Shown: in pieces, positions 16,598 through 24,911 of the stretch
How positions within the stretch are numbered: the first letter of the stretch is position 1
How the letters are laid out: the number at the start of each line of letters is the position of its first letter
NCBI GenBank assembly: GCA_903970515.1
Contig: CAJCJA010000040.1
Coordinates: forward strand, 1 to 37,707
Direction of reading: 5' to 3'
From: Candidatus Saccharibacteria bacterium CG_4_10_14_0_2_um_filter_52_9
GTDB taxonomy: Bacteria > Actinomycetota > Acidimicrobiia > Acidimicrobiales > RAAP-2
Length of the DNA: 37,707 bases
The notes under the pieces: model-generated
Seen by the model: the letters and a program-made list of their open reading frames with translations, nothing else
The model's database searches: none
Told to the model about the DNA's origin: nothing
Translations under genes and position numbers: made by a program

Positions 16598-17556
16598 GAC
16601 TGCAGTTCGTACGCCGCCACGATGTCGGCGACGATTCGGTGGCGAACGACGTCCTTCGCCCCGAGGTGCACGAAACTGATTCCCTCCACGTTGCACAGAA
16701 TCTTCTCGATGTGCAACAGACCGCTGTGCTTGCCGTTGAGATCGACTTGGGTGACGTCACCGGTCACGACGGCCTTGGAATTAAACCCAATTCGGGTGAG
16801 GAACATCTTCATCTGCTCGGGCGTGGTGTTCTGGGCTTCATCGAGGATGATGAAGGAGTCATTGAGGGTACGACCGCGCATGAACGCGAGCGGCGCCACT
16901 TCAATCGTGCCGTTCGCGATGAGTCGCTGCGCGCCGTCCGGACCCACCATGTCATAGAGCGCGTCGTAGAGGGGGCGCAGATAGGGATCCACCTTCGCCA
17001 TCAAATCCCCGGGAAGGAATCCCAGATGCTCGCCCGCTTCGACGGCCGGACGCGTCAAGACGATCCGTTGCACCTGTCGCCGGTGCAGCGCCTGCACCGC
17101 GGCGGCGACCGCCAGGTAGCTCTTGCCCGTTCCGGCGGGGCCAATGCCGAAGGTAATGATGGACGAGTCAATGGCGTCGGTGTAGCGTTTTTGACCCGCG
17201 GTCGAGGGCCGGATGGTCTTGCCCTTGGCGCCTCGTACGACTTCGTGTCGTAACACCTCGCTCGGACGAAGGTCTTCGGCGACCATGTCAATGGTGCGCG
17301 CAATCTTCGTCGCGTCGAGAGCTTGTCCACTCTCGAGCACGAGCACGAGTTCGTCGAACAACCGCAAGACCTTGGCGGCGTCAGGTCCCGCCACCGAGAT
17401 CTGATTGCCCTGTACGCGAATCTTGGAATCGGGGAACGCGCGCTCCACGACGCGCAGATGCTCGTCACGTGGTCCGAGTAGACCAGACATCAAATGGGTG
17501 TTGGGAACGAAGGTGGTCGTCGTCAGGGCCTCGGTGGCCGACGCATCAGAGGTCAT
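16594..17556 (-). CDS. phoH: PhoH-like ATPase
   Basis: This is a 320-residue PhoH-family P-loop ATPase, named for phosphate-starvation induction in E. coli but more widely linked to RNA metabolism. Walker A is GPAGTGKSYLA and Walker B is FIILDEAQNTTPEQMKMFL. The N-terminus has a KH-like stretch (DSKIRVQGNQISVAG). The start ATG at 17556 overlaps the HIT gene stop as ATGA. A slightly longer in-frame start at 17568 would overlap HIT further. Next to ybeY, as here, a link to rRNA processing is the common inference. Confidence 0.94.
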   Translation of the reverse strand: MTSDASATEALTTTTFVPNTHLMSGLLGPRDEHLRVVERAFPDSKIRVQGNQISVAGPDAAKVLRLFDELVLVLESGQALDATKIARTIDMVAEDLRPSEVLRHEVVRGAKGKTIRPSTAGQKRYTDAIDSSIITFGIGPAGTGKSYLAVAAAVQALHRRQVQRIVLTRPAVEAGEHLGFLPGDLMAKVDPYLRPLYDALYDMVGPDGAQRLIANGTIEVAPLAFMRGRTLNDSFIILDEAQNTTPEQMKMFLTRIGFNSKAVVTGDVTQVDLNGKHSGLLHIEKILCNVEGISFVHLGAKDVVRHRIVADIVAAYELQS

Positions 17557-17897
17557 CCGGGAGGCCACTCCATGCGCCGACCGCCCAGCACGTGCATGTG
17601 CAGATGCGCCACGCTCATGTTCGCGTCGGCACCTACGTTCATCACCAAGCGATAACCACTGTCGCGCACTCCTTTGATGTCGGCGACACGCTGGGCCAGC
17701 AAGACGAGTTCGTCGACGATCCCGCCATGAGCGGAGACGATGTGATCGGCACTCGTGATGTGCTCCTTGGGGATGACGAGGACGTGCACGGGTGCTTGGG
17801 GGGTGATGTCATTGAACGCCAGCGCACTCTCGCTCTCGGCGACGACCTCGGAGGGAATCTCTCCCGCAACGATTTTGCAAAACAGGCAATCACTCAT
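17553..17897 (-). CDS. HIT family protein (HINT-like)
   Basis: This 114-residue histidine-triad nucleotide-binding protein probably hydrolyses nucleoside phosphoramidates or related nucleotides. The family motif is HLHMHVLGG near the C-terminus, and the N-terminus CLFCKIVAGEIP with PQAPVHVLVIPKEHI is typical of the HINT branch. Length is normal. It starts 15 nt after the rsmE stop, and its own stop overlaps phoH. The natural substrate is not known for most members. Confidence 0.94.
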   Translation of the reverse strand: MSDCLFCKIVAGEIPSEVVAESESALAFNDITPQAPVHVLVIPKEHITSADHIVSAHGGIVDELVLLAQRVADIKGVRDSGYRLVMNVGADANMSVAHLHMHVLGGRRMEWPPG

Positions 17898-17912
17898 GTG
17901 GTGCTTTCATCA

Positions 17913-18626
17913 TTACCCATTACTACCGGTTCCGATGGTAAATCCCCACCCACCAGCACCAAAGGCCAGTATCGCCGCGGCCGACACCGCCGCCGTCTCG
18001 CCTCGCAGCACGGTGGGTCCGAGCGACACGAAACGTCGTTCGCTCGACCATTCCTGCGGCTCCCATCCCCCCTCGGGCCCGATGGCCACACTCCGCACGC
18101 CGCTCCAGTCGCCCGTACCCGCGAAGTCGGCGACCGCGACGTTGGCGGGAACGTCGCGCACGAGCAGCGGCTGCTCCACGACGACGTCGTACGTGCGTCG
18201 ACACTGACCGCAACTCTCCTTGGCGATTCGTCGCCAACGTGACACGATTTTGTCACGAGTCTCGCCCTTGAACTTCACGACGAGGCGCTGGCTGGCGAGG
18301 GGCACGATGCGACTCACGCCGAGTTCGGTCGCCTTCGCGACGGCCCACTCACTGCGGTCGCCCTTGAGGGGCGCGAGGTACAGCGTGGTCACGTCGCCAG
18401 CGGGATCGAGTTGCACGGGCGTCACGCGCCGCAGACGTCGTTCGTCGACTTGGCAGATCGACCACGAACCGTGTCCATCAGTGACGACGACCTCTTCGCC
18501 GACGTTGGCCCGCAACACCTTGCGCAGGTGGTGTTCGTCAGCGTCTGCAAGCACCGGTTCGCCGGGGCTCTCGACGTGCAACTGCGCGAGGGCGGCGACT
18601 CGACGCGCCCATTCCGCGCGAATCAT
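17913..18626 (-). CDS. rsmE: 16S rRNA (uracil1498-N3)-methyltransferase
   Basis: RsmE methylates U1498 of 16S rRNA in the assembled 30S subunit. The 237-residue protein has an N-terminal PUA-like domain and a C-terminal SPOUT (knotted) domain. The latter shows KATELGVSRIVPLASQR and the SAM-site motif AIGPEGGWEPQEW. The ATG overlaps the dnaJ stop as ATGA. DnaJ followed by RsmE is a common actinobacterial arrangement. Confidence 0.95.
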   Translation of the reverse strand: MIRAEWARRVAALAQLHVESPGEPVLADADEHHLRKVLRANVGEEVVVTDGHGSWSICQVDERRLRRVTPVQLDPAGDVTTLYLAPLKGDRSEWAVAKATELGVSRIVPLASQRLVVKFKGETRDKIVSRWRRIAKESCGQCRRTYDVVVEQPLLVRDVPANVAVADFAGTGDWSGVRSVAIGPEGGWEPQEWSSERRFVSLGPTVLRGETAAVSAAAILAFGAGGWGFTIGTGSNG

Positions 18627-19726
18627 CGCTTCGCGCCGCGCTTTCGCGAGAACATCCCGCCCGCACTCTCGAGCACCGCTTCACCACGGTGCTCCGCCAA
18701 TTGGCGAAGGAGTTCGCGCGACGTGTCGTCGAGTTCGGTGGGCACGTCGACGACCAGGTGCACGTAGAGATCGCCACGTCCACGACCGTGCAAGTGTTCG
18801 ACGCCTTCGTGCTTGATGCGATGCACCGTCCCGTTGGCACTCCCGGGCGCCACTTCGATCGCCAGCGAACCGCGCAACGCCGGCACCTCGATGTTCGCGC
18901 CGAGCGCCGCCTGGGTAAAGGTGATGTGTGATTCATGATGGAGGTCGTCGCCGTGGCGTTCGAATCGCTCGTCGGCTTCGACGTGCAAGTGCACGAAGAG
19001 GCGACCGTTGGGCCCGCCACGAAGTCCCGCCGGACCTCGATCCGCGAGGCGCATGGTCGAACCATCCTCGACACCCGCGGGGATTTGGATGGTGAGCGTG
19101 CTAGCCACGTTCCTTCGTCCTTCGCCGCGGCAATCCGCGCACGGCGACTCGATCCTCGAACCCATGCCGTTACAACGCGTGCAGGGCATGCTCGTCACCA
19201 TTTGGCCCAGTATCGAGTTGCGCACCCGGCGCACTTCGCCAAGTCCGGCGCATTCCACACAGGTCACCGGCGACGTGCCCGGCGCGCAGCCGTTGCCGTC
19301 ACACGTGGTGCAGCGCTGCGCCAAGGTGACGTTGAGCTCGTGCGTGGCACCAAAGGCCGCTTCGTCGAGGGTGATCGACACCGAGATCTCCGCGTCGGGT
19401 CCGGGCTGGGGACCGCGGCGCTGCTGAGGACGTTGACCCATGCCCCCGAAGAACATGTCGAAGATGTCCTGCACCGAACCAGCCCCGAAGGGGTTGCCAC
19501 CCGCCCCGACGTCGGAACCGAAGCGGTCGTAGTTCGCCCGTCGCTCGGGGTCCGACAGAATCTCGTAGGCCTGCGAGACCTCCTTGAAGCGCGCTTCCGC
19601 GGAGGGGTCCCCCGGATTGGCGTCGGGGTGGTACTGGCGAGCGAGTCGGCGGTACGCCTTCTTCAGATCGTCGGGCGAGACGTTGGCGTCGACCTCTAGG
19701 ACTTCGTAGAGATTGGGATTAGGCAA
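18623..19726 (-). CDS. dnaJ: chaperone DnaJ
   Basis: DnaJ is the Hsp40 co-chaperone that stimulates DnaK. The J domain includes YHPDANPGD with the essential HPD. A Gly/Phe-rich linker follows (GAGGNPFGAGSVQDIFDMFF), then four CxxCxGxG-type zinc motifs (CTTCDGNGC, CVECAGLG, CTRCNGMG, CADCRGEG) and the C-terminal substrate domains. I prefer the TTG at 19726, giving 367 residues. It has a GGAGAGG ribosome-binding sequence 6 nt upstream and only a short lead before YEVLEVD. GTG 19741 or TTG 19744 would extend it by 5-6 residues. It overlaps the hrcA end by 8 nt and shares the CIRCE-controlled operon. Confidence 0.95.
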   Translation of the reverse strand: MPNPNLYEVLEVDANVSPDDLKKAYRRLARQYHPDANPGDPSAEARFKEVSQAYEILSDPERRANYDRFGSDVGAGGNPFGAGSVQDIFDMFFGGMGQRPQQRRGPQPGPDAEISVSITLDEAAFGATHELNVTLAQRCTTCDGNGCAPGTSPVTCVECAGLGEVRRVRNSILGQMVTSMPCTRCNGMGSRIESPCADCRGEGRRNVASTLTIQIPAGVEDGSTMRLADRGPAGLRGGPNGRLFVHLHVEADERFERHGDDLHHESHITFTQAALGANIEVPALRGSLAIEVAPGSANGTVHRIKHEGVEHLHGRGRGDLYVHLVVDVPTELDDTSRELLRQLAEHRGEAVLESAGGMFSRKRGAKR

Positions 19727-20768
19727 GGTCGTCCTCTCCACCAAAGTGGCGCGTCAGTTGTTGTGAGACGACGCCCGCCGCCGCCAACGCTTCGCGGTAC
19801 TTCATGCGGGTGGGACCGAGCAAACCAACGGCGCCCGCTGGTTCGCCATCGATGCTCACGGGTGCGACGATCACCGCGCACGACGACAAGGGCTCATAAC
19901 CATGTTCCGAACCAATCGCGACCGAGAGTCCCTGGTCGAGGATGTCCTGGACGAGAGTCACGACGAGGAGTTCCTGCTCCAAGATGCCCAGCACCTTACG
20001 CACGGTCTCGACGCCGTCGAAGACTTCGGCGACATGTGACGAACCCCCGATGAAGACCTGCTCACCGTCGGTCGTCGGCTTTTCTGCGTGTAGCACGCTC
20101 ACGGACTCGCGCACGAGCGTCGCCACGTGGTCGTGGCGCGACGGCACCTGGACACGGGACTCCAGGGACGTCGCGAGGAGTAACGCGTTCAATTGTCGCG
20201 ACGCCTCACTGACTTCCTCGTAGGTCGCGTCGAAGTCACTCGTCACGCCGTGTTTGATGACCGCCCCGTCGGAGAAGACCGACACGAGCAGTTGGTGTCG
20301 TGCGTCCATGCTCACGAGTTGCACGCTCAAGATGGTCGCGTGACTGTGCCCCGAGGCGACGACCATGGACGTGTAGTTCGTCAATTGGCTGAGCAGCGTC
20401 GAGGTTTGCTCGAGGACGTCTTCCACTTCGCCGCGCACATTGGCGAAGAACTCACCGACCTGGTGTTGCTGGGCAGAACTCATGACGCCGGACTTCAAGT
20501 GGTCGACGAAGTAGCGGTAACCCTTGTCGGTGGGCACGCGCCCCGCCGAGGTGTGGGGTTGAGCGAGGTATCCCTCGCGCTCGAGCGTGACCATCTCGGA
20601 GCGCACCGTCGCGGGCGAGACCGAGACGTCACGACTGTGCGCGACCGACGTGGAGCCCACGGGCTGGGCCGTGTCGATGTGCTCCGCTACGACGGCTTCG
20701 AGGATGGAGGCCTTGCGGGCATCGAGGTCCCCACCGGGATCGATGATCTTGGTAGTCCGTCGGGCCAT
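19719..20768 (-). CDS. hrcA: heat-inducible transcription repressor HrcA
   Basis: HrcA binds CIRCE operators and represses class I heat-shock genes until chaperones are titrated. The 349-residue protein has the N-terminal winged helix with SVSPATVRSEMVTLEREGYL and the next conserved block HTSAGRVPTDKGYRYFVD. A GAF-like dimerisation domain forms the rest. I start at the ATG at 20768 (MARRTTK), which has GAGGAG four bases upstream. A longer reading from 20786 would begin inside the operator. It is first in an eight-gene operon reaching era and regulates itself through the CIRCE just ahead. Confidence 0.96.
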   Translation of the reverse strand: MARRTTKIIDPGGDLDARKASILEAVVAEHIDTAQPVGSTSVAHSRDVSVSPATVRSEMVTLEREGYLAQPHTSAGRVPTDKGYRYFVDHLKSGVMSSAQQHQVGEFFANVRGEVEDVLEQTSTLLSQLTNYTSMVVASGHSHATILSVQLVSMDARHQLLVSVFSDGAVIKHGVTSDFDATYEEVSEASRQLNALLLATSLESRVQVPSRHDHVATLVRESVSVLHAEKPTTDGEQVFIGGSSHVAEVFDGVETVRKVLGILEQELLVVTLVQDILDQGLSVAIGSEHGYEPLSSCAVIVAPVSIDGEPAGAVGLLGPTRMKYREALAAAGVVSQQLTRHFGGEDDLA

Positions 20769-20779
20769 TGCACTCCTCG

Positions 20780-20806
20780 TTGGCACTCAATTCTACCGAG
20801 TGCCAA
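20780..20806. promoter_or_regulatory. CIRCE operator for HrcA
   Basis: TTGGCACTC and GAGTGCCAA form a perfect 9-bp inverted repeat with a 9-nt spacer, the canonical CIRCE layout. It ends 11 nt before the hrcA ATG. Extra half-site copies flank it: GCACTC at 20770-20775 and GAGTGCC at 20808-20814. It lies in the spacer between hrcA and the divergent DUF2332 gene. Confidence 0.95.
20790..20795 (-). promoter_or_regulatory. -10 box of the hrcA operon inside CIRCE
   Basis: TAGAAT on the minus strand lies within the CIRCE spacer, 21 nt before the hrcA ATG. HrcA bound here would cover the promoter. The short leader would keep the GAGGAG ribosome-binding site. Confidence 0.5.
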
Positions 20807-20841
20807 CGAGTGCCGGTACTTTCCTGACGGCTCAGGATGTC

Positions 20842-20847
20842 TAGGGT
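20842..20847 (+). promoter_or_regulatory. leaderless -10 box of the DUF2332 gene
   Basis: TAGGGT is followed by 6 nt (gacgac) and the GTG at 20854. No Shine-Dalgarno sequence is visible. Confidence 0.6.
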
Positions 20848-20853
20848 GACGAC

Positions 20854-21894
20854 GTGAGCGATTCAAACTTCGACGCGGGTGCCTATTACCGTCTGGCGCT
20901 CGCACCCGAGGACCGTGAGCGGCTTCCTCGTTACGCCGCGCTCGTCGACGCGCTGAGCGATTCGCCGGTCGCACGCGCTCTGTTGGGCGAAGCGCGTGCC
21001 GAACAGCGAAATCCGATGCTGGTGCTCGCCGCCCTGCACTACCACGCGCTGCTCGGTGACGCCGAGCTCGCGCCCCTCTACGCGCACGTCAACGAGTTGG
21101 AGCCTCGCGAATTCGCGCGAGCCGTCGTCGCGACGCTCGAGGAGCGACCCGAGCTCGTGCGCGCGCAGTTGCACCGAGCGACCCAAACCAACGAACCGGG
21201 ACGCAGCGCCGTGCTCGCGGCGATTCTGCACGAACTGCGCTCGCGTGGCGTCGCGGACGTGCACCTGATCGACGTGGGTACCTCGATGGGGCTCAACCTG
21301 TATCCCGACTTTTACAACATCAACGACGCCGCCGCCGGCGGCGTCAACCTCGAGATCGAGGTTCTCGGCGGCAACATGGCGCAGGGCGAACTTCCCCGCA
21401 TCCACGAACGAATCGGCATCGACCTCCATCCCCTCGATCCAGAAAACGTCGAGGACGTGTGGTGGCTCAAGGCCTGCCTCTGGCCTGAGCAACCCGAGCG
21501 AACGCAACGCTTTGAGCAGATCCTGATCGCGATGAAACAGTGGCCCTTGGCGATCCGGATCAAGGGCTCGGCCGTTGACGTCATCGACGACGCTCTCTCG
21601 CTGTGCTCGAACGACGCCGTGCCCGTCGTGTTCCACTCGTGGGTCGCCGCGTACTTCTCGCCCGAGGACCAGGTGCGTTGGCGAGAGAGGATCATGCACC
21701 ACGTGCGCTCGCGCGCTCTGTGGGTCTACTTCGAGCACCCCTGGAGCGTCAAGGGCTTGGTGCCTCCGGCGCCGACGAGTGACGCACCTCGCACCGGCGC
21801 GACCCAAATCGTCGTGTGCGAACGGGGAGGCGAACCGGCCCACTGGGGCTGGACCCATCCCCACGGACGCTGGGTCGCGCTCAGCGCTCCTTGA
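20854..21894 (+). CDS. DUF2332 domain-containing protein
   Basis: This 346-residue protein matches the DUF2332 family, which is common in actinobacteria and of unknown function. Recognisable blocks are NPMLVLAALHYHALLG, RATQTNEPGRSAVLAAIL, LIDVGTSMGLNLYPDFYN and, near the end, WVYFEHPWSVKGLVPP. The VGTSMGLNL segment resembles a glycine-containing nucleotide-binding turn, but a methyltransferase role is only a guess. The GTG start is supported by a leaderless -10 box. It is divergent from hrcA, with the CIRCE between them, and is followed after 28 nt by the first DinB-fold gene. Confidence 0.85.
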   Translation: MSDSNFDAGAYYRLALAPEDRERLPRYAALVDALSDSPVARALLGEARAEQRNPMLVLAALHYHALLGDAELAPLYAHVNELEPREFARAVVATLEERPELVRAQLHRATQTNEPGRSAVLAAILHELRSRGVADVHLIDVGTSMGLNLYPDFYNINDAAAGGVNLEIEVLGGNMAQGELPRIHERIGIDLHPLDPENVEDVWWLKACLWPEQPERTQRFEQILIAMKQWPLAIRIKGSAVDVIDDALSLCSNDAVPVVFHSWVAAYFSPEDQVRWRERIMHHVRSRALWVYFEHPWSVKGLVPPAPTSDAPRTGATQIVVCERGGEPAHWGWTHPHGRWVALSAP

Positions 21895-21910
21895 CGAAGA
21901 GCCCAACTCC

Positions 21911-21916
21911 TACGAT
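21911..21916 (+). promoter_or_regulatory. leaderless -10 box of the first DinB-fold gene
   Basis: TACGAT is followed by 6 nt (gcagac) and the GTG at 21923. Confidence 0.55.
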
Positions 21917-21922
21917 GCAGAC

Positions 21923-22438
21923 GTGACGATCAGCGCACCGCCTCGCAGGGAACCCGACTTCAACGGCCCCGAAAAAGAGCAACTGTGTGCGTGGCTCGAC
22001 TATCACCGCGCCACGCTACTTATGAAGTGCGCGGGATTGAGCGTCGAAGAACTCAGCATCGCGTCGGTGCCCCCGTCGACACTCACCCTGCTGGGACTTC
22101 TTCGACACATGACCTTCGTCGAGCAGTACTGGTTCCAGGAGGTCTTCGCCGGCGTTGATGTCGTGCAAATCTACCAGTCACCTGACGATCACGACTCGGA
22201 CTTCAACGACCTCGCGAGTGCGACACTCGAGGACGTGGAGCGAAACTTCCTCGTCATGAGCGACCAGTCACGCGAGATTATTCGCGATCACGAACTCGAC
22301 GCACTCGCGCGAGCGAGCCAACCCTCCACGTCAATTGACCTTCGATGGGTGTGCGTGCACTTGATCGAAGAGTACGCGCGACACAACGGGCACGCGGACC
22401 TGTTGCGTCAGTGCATCGACGGCGCGACGGGCGACTGA
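21923..22438 (+). CDS. DinB/DUF664 family protein, copy 1
   Basis: This 171-residue four-helix-bundle protein belongs to the DUF664 branch of the DinB/YfiT group. Members bind a metal, and some act as thiol-dependent transferases (mycothiol or bacillithiol); the role here is unknown. Family blocks are LLRHMTFVEQYWFQ, RWVCVHLIEEYARHNGHADL and the C-terminal GATGD. The His residues in RHM and in ARHNGH are the likely metal ligands. The same frame is open further upstream, but that is shadow reading of the DUF2332 gene. The GTG at 21923 is chosen for its -10 box 6 nt ahead. A close paralogue follows. Confidence 0.85.
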   Translation: MTISAPPRREPDFNGPEKEQLCAWLDYHRATLLMKCAGLSVEELSIASVPPSTLTLLGLLRHMTFVEQYWFQEVFAGVDVVQIYQSPDDHDSDFNDLASATLEDVERNFLVMSDQSREIIRDHELDALARASQPSTSIDLRWVCVHLIEEYARHNGHADLLRQCIDGATGD

Positions 22439-22466
22439 TTCATTGCCAATGCGACGAACGCACCAC

Positions 22467-22472
22467 TAGGTT
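22467..22472 (+). promoter_or_regulatory. leaderless -10 box of the second DinB-fold gene
   Basis: TAGGTT is followed by 6 nt (ttagcc) and the GTG at 22479. A TTGCCA hexamer 18 nt upstream is a plausible -35 box, the best one seen among these promoters. Confidence 0.6.
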
Positions 22473-22478
22473 TTAGCC

Positions 22479-22988
22479 GTGCGGGAGCCCGAACGACACG
22501 AAACGCCCTACGTCGGCACCGAGCGCGAGCTACTCGAGGGGTACCTCGACTTCTACCGTGACACGTTGCTGACGAAGTGCGCGGGTCTGAGCGACGAACA
22601 GCTTCGAACGCGGGCGTGCGAACCGTCGACACTCACCTTGATCGGCCTCGTACGCCACATGACCAACGTCGAGCAACGCTGGTTCCAGCGGACTCTGCTC
22701 GGCCGCGACGTCGCGTTCGTCTACGAGGGAGTTCGCGACCGTGAGAAGGAGTTCCACGACGTGCTCGGCGCGTCGAGTGAGGACGTGGAGCGCGACTATC
22801 TGCGCGTTTGTGAAGAGTCGCGCGTCATCGGCAACACCCATGACCTCGAGGAGTTGTCCCGCGGGACCGACGAAGAAGAACGGGTCAGCCTTCGTTGGAT
22901 CTATCTGCACATGATCGAGGAGTACGCACGACACTGCGGTCACGCCGACCTCCTGCGCGAACGACTTGACGGCACGACCGGCGACTGA
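22479..22988 (+). CDS. DinB/DUF664 family protein, copy 2
   Basis: This 169-residue protein is a tandem paralogue of the preceding gene. Matching blocks occur in the same order: LLTKCAGLSDEQL, PSTLTLIGLVRHMTNVEQRW, SSEDVERDYL, LRWIYLHMIEEYARHCGHAD and the C-terminal TGD. The His-rich metal-binding positions are conserved. The GTG start has its own leaderless promoter, so the two copies can be expressed independently. It ends directly against the convergent lepA stop, and both stops lie in the palindrome GACTGATCAGTC. No specific substrate can be inferred. Confidence 0.86.
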   Translation: MREPERHETPYVGTERELLEGYLDFYRDTLLTKCAGLSDEQLRTRACEPSTLTLIGLVRHMTNVEQRWFQRTLLGRDVAFVYEGVRDREKEFHDVLGASSEDVERDYLRVCEESRVIGNTHDLEELSRGTDEEERVSLRWIYLHMIEEYARHCGHADLLRERLDGTTGD

Positions 22989-24794
22989 TCAGTCCTCGAG
23001 CTTGAGGGCGGCGACGAACGCCTCCTGGGGAACTTCCACGCGTCCGAGGTTCTTCATGCGTTTCTTTCCCTCCTTTTGCTTCTCCAGAAGCTTTCGCTTG
23101 CGCGTGATGTCCCCGCCGTAACACTTCGCGAGTACGTCCTTTCGACGTGCCTTGACCGTTTCGCGCGCGATGACCCGACCACCCACCGCGGCTTGGATCG
23201 GGACGTCGAACATCTGGCGCGGGATGAGTTCCTTCAGACGTTCGGCCATCTTTCGCCCGTAATAGTCCGCGTTCGAGCGATGCACGATCGTCGAGAACGC
23301 GTCGACCGGTTCGTGGTTGATCAGCAGGTCGACACGCACCAGATTGGACGTGACGTAACCGCTCTGCTCGTAATCGAGACTGGCGTAACCCTTGGTGCGA
23401 CTCTTCAGGGCATCGAAGAAGTCGATCACCACTTCGGCGAGGGGAATCGTGTAGCGCAGCTCGACGCGGTCGGTCGAGAGATAATCCATCTTGATCATGT
23501 CGGCGCGACGCGACTGACACAGGTCCATCACCGTGCCCAGATACTCGGCGGGCGTGAGAATCGAGATCTTCAACATTGGCTCATCGATGTGGTCCAGTCG
23601 ACTGGGATCGGGTAAGTCCGTCGGATTGTCGATCTTCACCTCGCTCCCGTCACTCAAGTACGCCCGATACACGACCGACGGAGCCGTCGCGATCAGGTCG
23701 AGGTTGAACTCGCGCTCGAGGCGTTCTCGCACGATCTCCATGTGTAAGAGACCCAGGAAACCGCATCGGAATCCAAATCCCAGCGCGTGACTCGATTCGG
23801 GTTCGTAGGTGATCGACGCATCGTTCAGTTTCAACTTGTCGAGCGAATCACGCAAGTCCGCCAAGTCGTCGCCGTCGATGGGATAGATCCCGCAAAAGAC
23901 CATTGGTTTGGGATCCGAGTACCCGTCGAGCGCGGTGCTCGCGGGTCGTTGCGCCTCGGTGATCGTCTCGCCCGAACGCGCGCCGCTCACGTCCTTAATC
24001 CCCGCGACGATGAATCCCACCTCGCCAGGTCCGAGCTCGCTGACGCGCACCATGTCGGGGGTGCGAATACCAATCTCTTCGATCTCGTGGTTCTCCTGCG
24101 CCTGCATCATGCGGATGCGCACGTGGTCGCGCAACGTACCGTCCTTCACGCGCAACGAACTGATCACGCCGCGGTACTGGTCGTAGTACGAGTCGAAGAT
24201 CAACGCGCGAAGGGGCGCGTCGGGATCGCCCGTGGGCGCAGGAATCCGCTCGATCACCGCGTGCAAGAGGGCTTCGACCCCTTCGCCCGTCTTCGCCGAG
24301 ATCGACAAGACCTCGGACGCGGGCAGTCCCAGGACGCGTTCGAGTTCCTCCTTGCAGCGTTCGGGGTCCGCCGCGGGAAGATCGATCTTGTTGAGCGCGG
24401 CGACGATCTCCAAGTTGTGCTCCAGTGCTTGGTAACAGTTGGCGAGCGTTTGAGCCTGGATTCCCTGGCTCGCGTCAACGAGCAGAATCGCGCCTTCGCA
24501 CGCCGCGAGCGACCTCGACACCTCGTACCCGAAGTCCACGTGTCCGGGGGTGTCGATGAGCTGCAAGATGTGCCCGGCGTATTCGACGCGTACGTTCTGT
24601 GCCTTGATGGTGATGCCCCGCTCGCGTTCAATATCCATCGAGTCCAGGTACTGAGCACGCATGAGTCGCGGATCGACCGCGCCGGTGATCTCGAGGATAC
24701 GGTCCGACAAGGTGGACTTGCCGTGGTCGACGTGCGAAATGATCGAAAAATTCCGAATTTTGCTGGTCTCAACGGTGAGGGAAGGAGTGGCCAC
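22989..24794 (-). CDS. lepA: elongation factor 4 (LepA)
   Basis: LepA is a ribosome-bound GTPase linked to back-translocation and 30S assembly. The 601-residue protein has G1 HVDHGKST, G3 DTPGHVDF and G4 NKIDL. EF-G-like domains follow, with [19 protein letters not shown]. The LepA-specific C-terminal domain ends with [19 protein letters not shown]. Length is normal. The GTG at 24794 is preceded by a TAGCCT box at 9 nt, so the leader would be only a few bases. It is divergent from rpsT, a neighbour relation also seen in related genomes. Confidence 0.97.
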   Translation of the reverse strand: MATPSLTVETSKIRNFSIISHVDHGKSTLSDRILEITGAVDPRLMRAQYLDSMDIERERGITIKAQNVRVEYAGHILQLIDTPGHVDFGYEVSRSLAACEGAILLVDASQGIQAQTLANCYQALEHNLEIVAALNKIDLPAADPERCKEELERVLGLPASEVLSISAKTGEGVEALLHAVIERIPAPTGDPDAPLRALIFDSYYDQYRGVISSLRVKDGTLRDHVRIRMMQAQENHEIEEIGIRTPDMVRVSELGPGEVGFIVAGIKDVSGARSGETITEAQRPASTALDGYSDPKPMVFCGIYPIDGDDLADLRDSLDKLKLNDASITYEPESSHALGFGFRCGFLGLLHMEIVRERLEREFNLDLIATAPSVVYRAYLSDGSEVKIDNPTDLPDPSRLDHIDEPMLKISILTPAEYLGTVMDLCQSRRADMIKMDYLSTDRVELRYTIPLAEVVIDFFDALKSRTKGYASLDYEQSGYVTSNLVRVDLLINHEPVDAFSTIVHRSNADYYGRKMAERLKELIPRQMFDVPIQAAVGGRVIARETVKARRKDVLAKCYGGDITRKRKLLEKQKEGKKRMKNLGRVEVPQEAFVAALKLED

Positions 24795-24803
24795 GGTGTA
24801 GAA

Positions 24804-24809
24804 AGGCTA
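24804..24809 (-). promoter_or_regulatory. -10 box of lepA
   Basis: TAGCCT on the minus strand lies 9 nt before the lepA GTG. Transcription would start a few bases before the start codon, giving an almost leaderless mRNA. Confidence 0.45.
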
Positions 24810-24860
24810 CCTGTCACCGCTGAAACGTTCGCCGAGTGGAGAACGAAACGGCGCCCCTGC

Positions 24861-24866
24861 TAGCCT
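24861..24866 (+). promoter_or_regulatory. probable -10 box of rpsT
   Basis: TAGCCT lies 45 nt before the rpsT GTG. A start about 7 nt downstream would place the 24876-24892 hairpin at the very 5' end of the mRNA. Confidence 0.4.
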
Positions 24867-24875
24867 TATGCAGCC

Positions 24876-24892
24876 CGCGGAGCGTTTCCGCG
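24876..24892 (+). promoter_or_regulatory. 5' leader hairpin of rpsT
   Basis: CGCGGA and TCCGCG form a perfect 6-bp stem with a 5-nt loop. It sits upstream of the GAGG ribosome-binding site. It could stabilise the mRNA or serve S20 feedback control; neither is shown by the sequence. Confidence 0.4.
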
Positions 24893-24911
24893 TCCTATAT
24901 CGAGGTTTTTC

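Noticed and set aside
20863-21906. Minus-strand open frame of 347 codons opposite the DUF2332 gene
   Set aside because: The plus-strand protein has recognisable DUF2332 blocks and a promoter; the antisense product is low-complexity and unrecognised.
22983-22994. Palindrome GACTGATCAGTC as a regulatory site or terminator
   Set aside because: It is formed by two abutting convergent stop codons (TGA/TCA); the same TGATCA occurs at 33781-33786. The stem has no loop and no T-run.
23787-24863. Long plus-strand open frame (358 codons) opposite lepA
   Set aside because: It mirrors the strongly conserved lepA gene and shows no family motif; long antisense frames are expected in GC-rich coding DNA.
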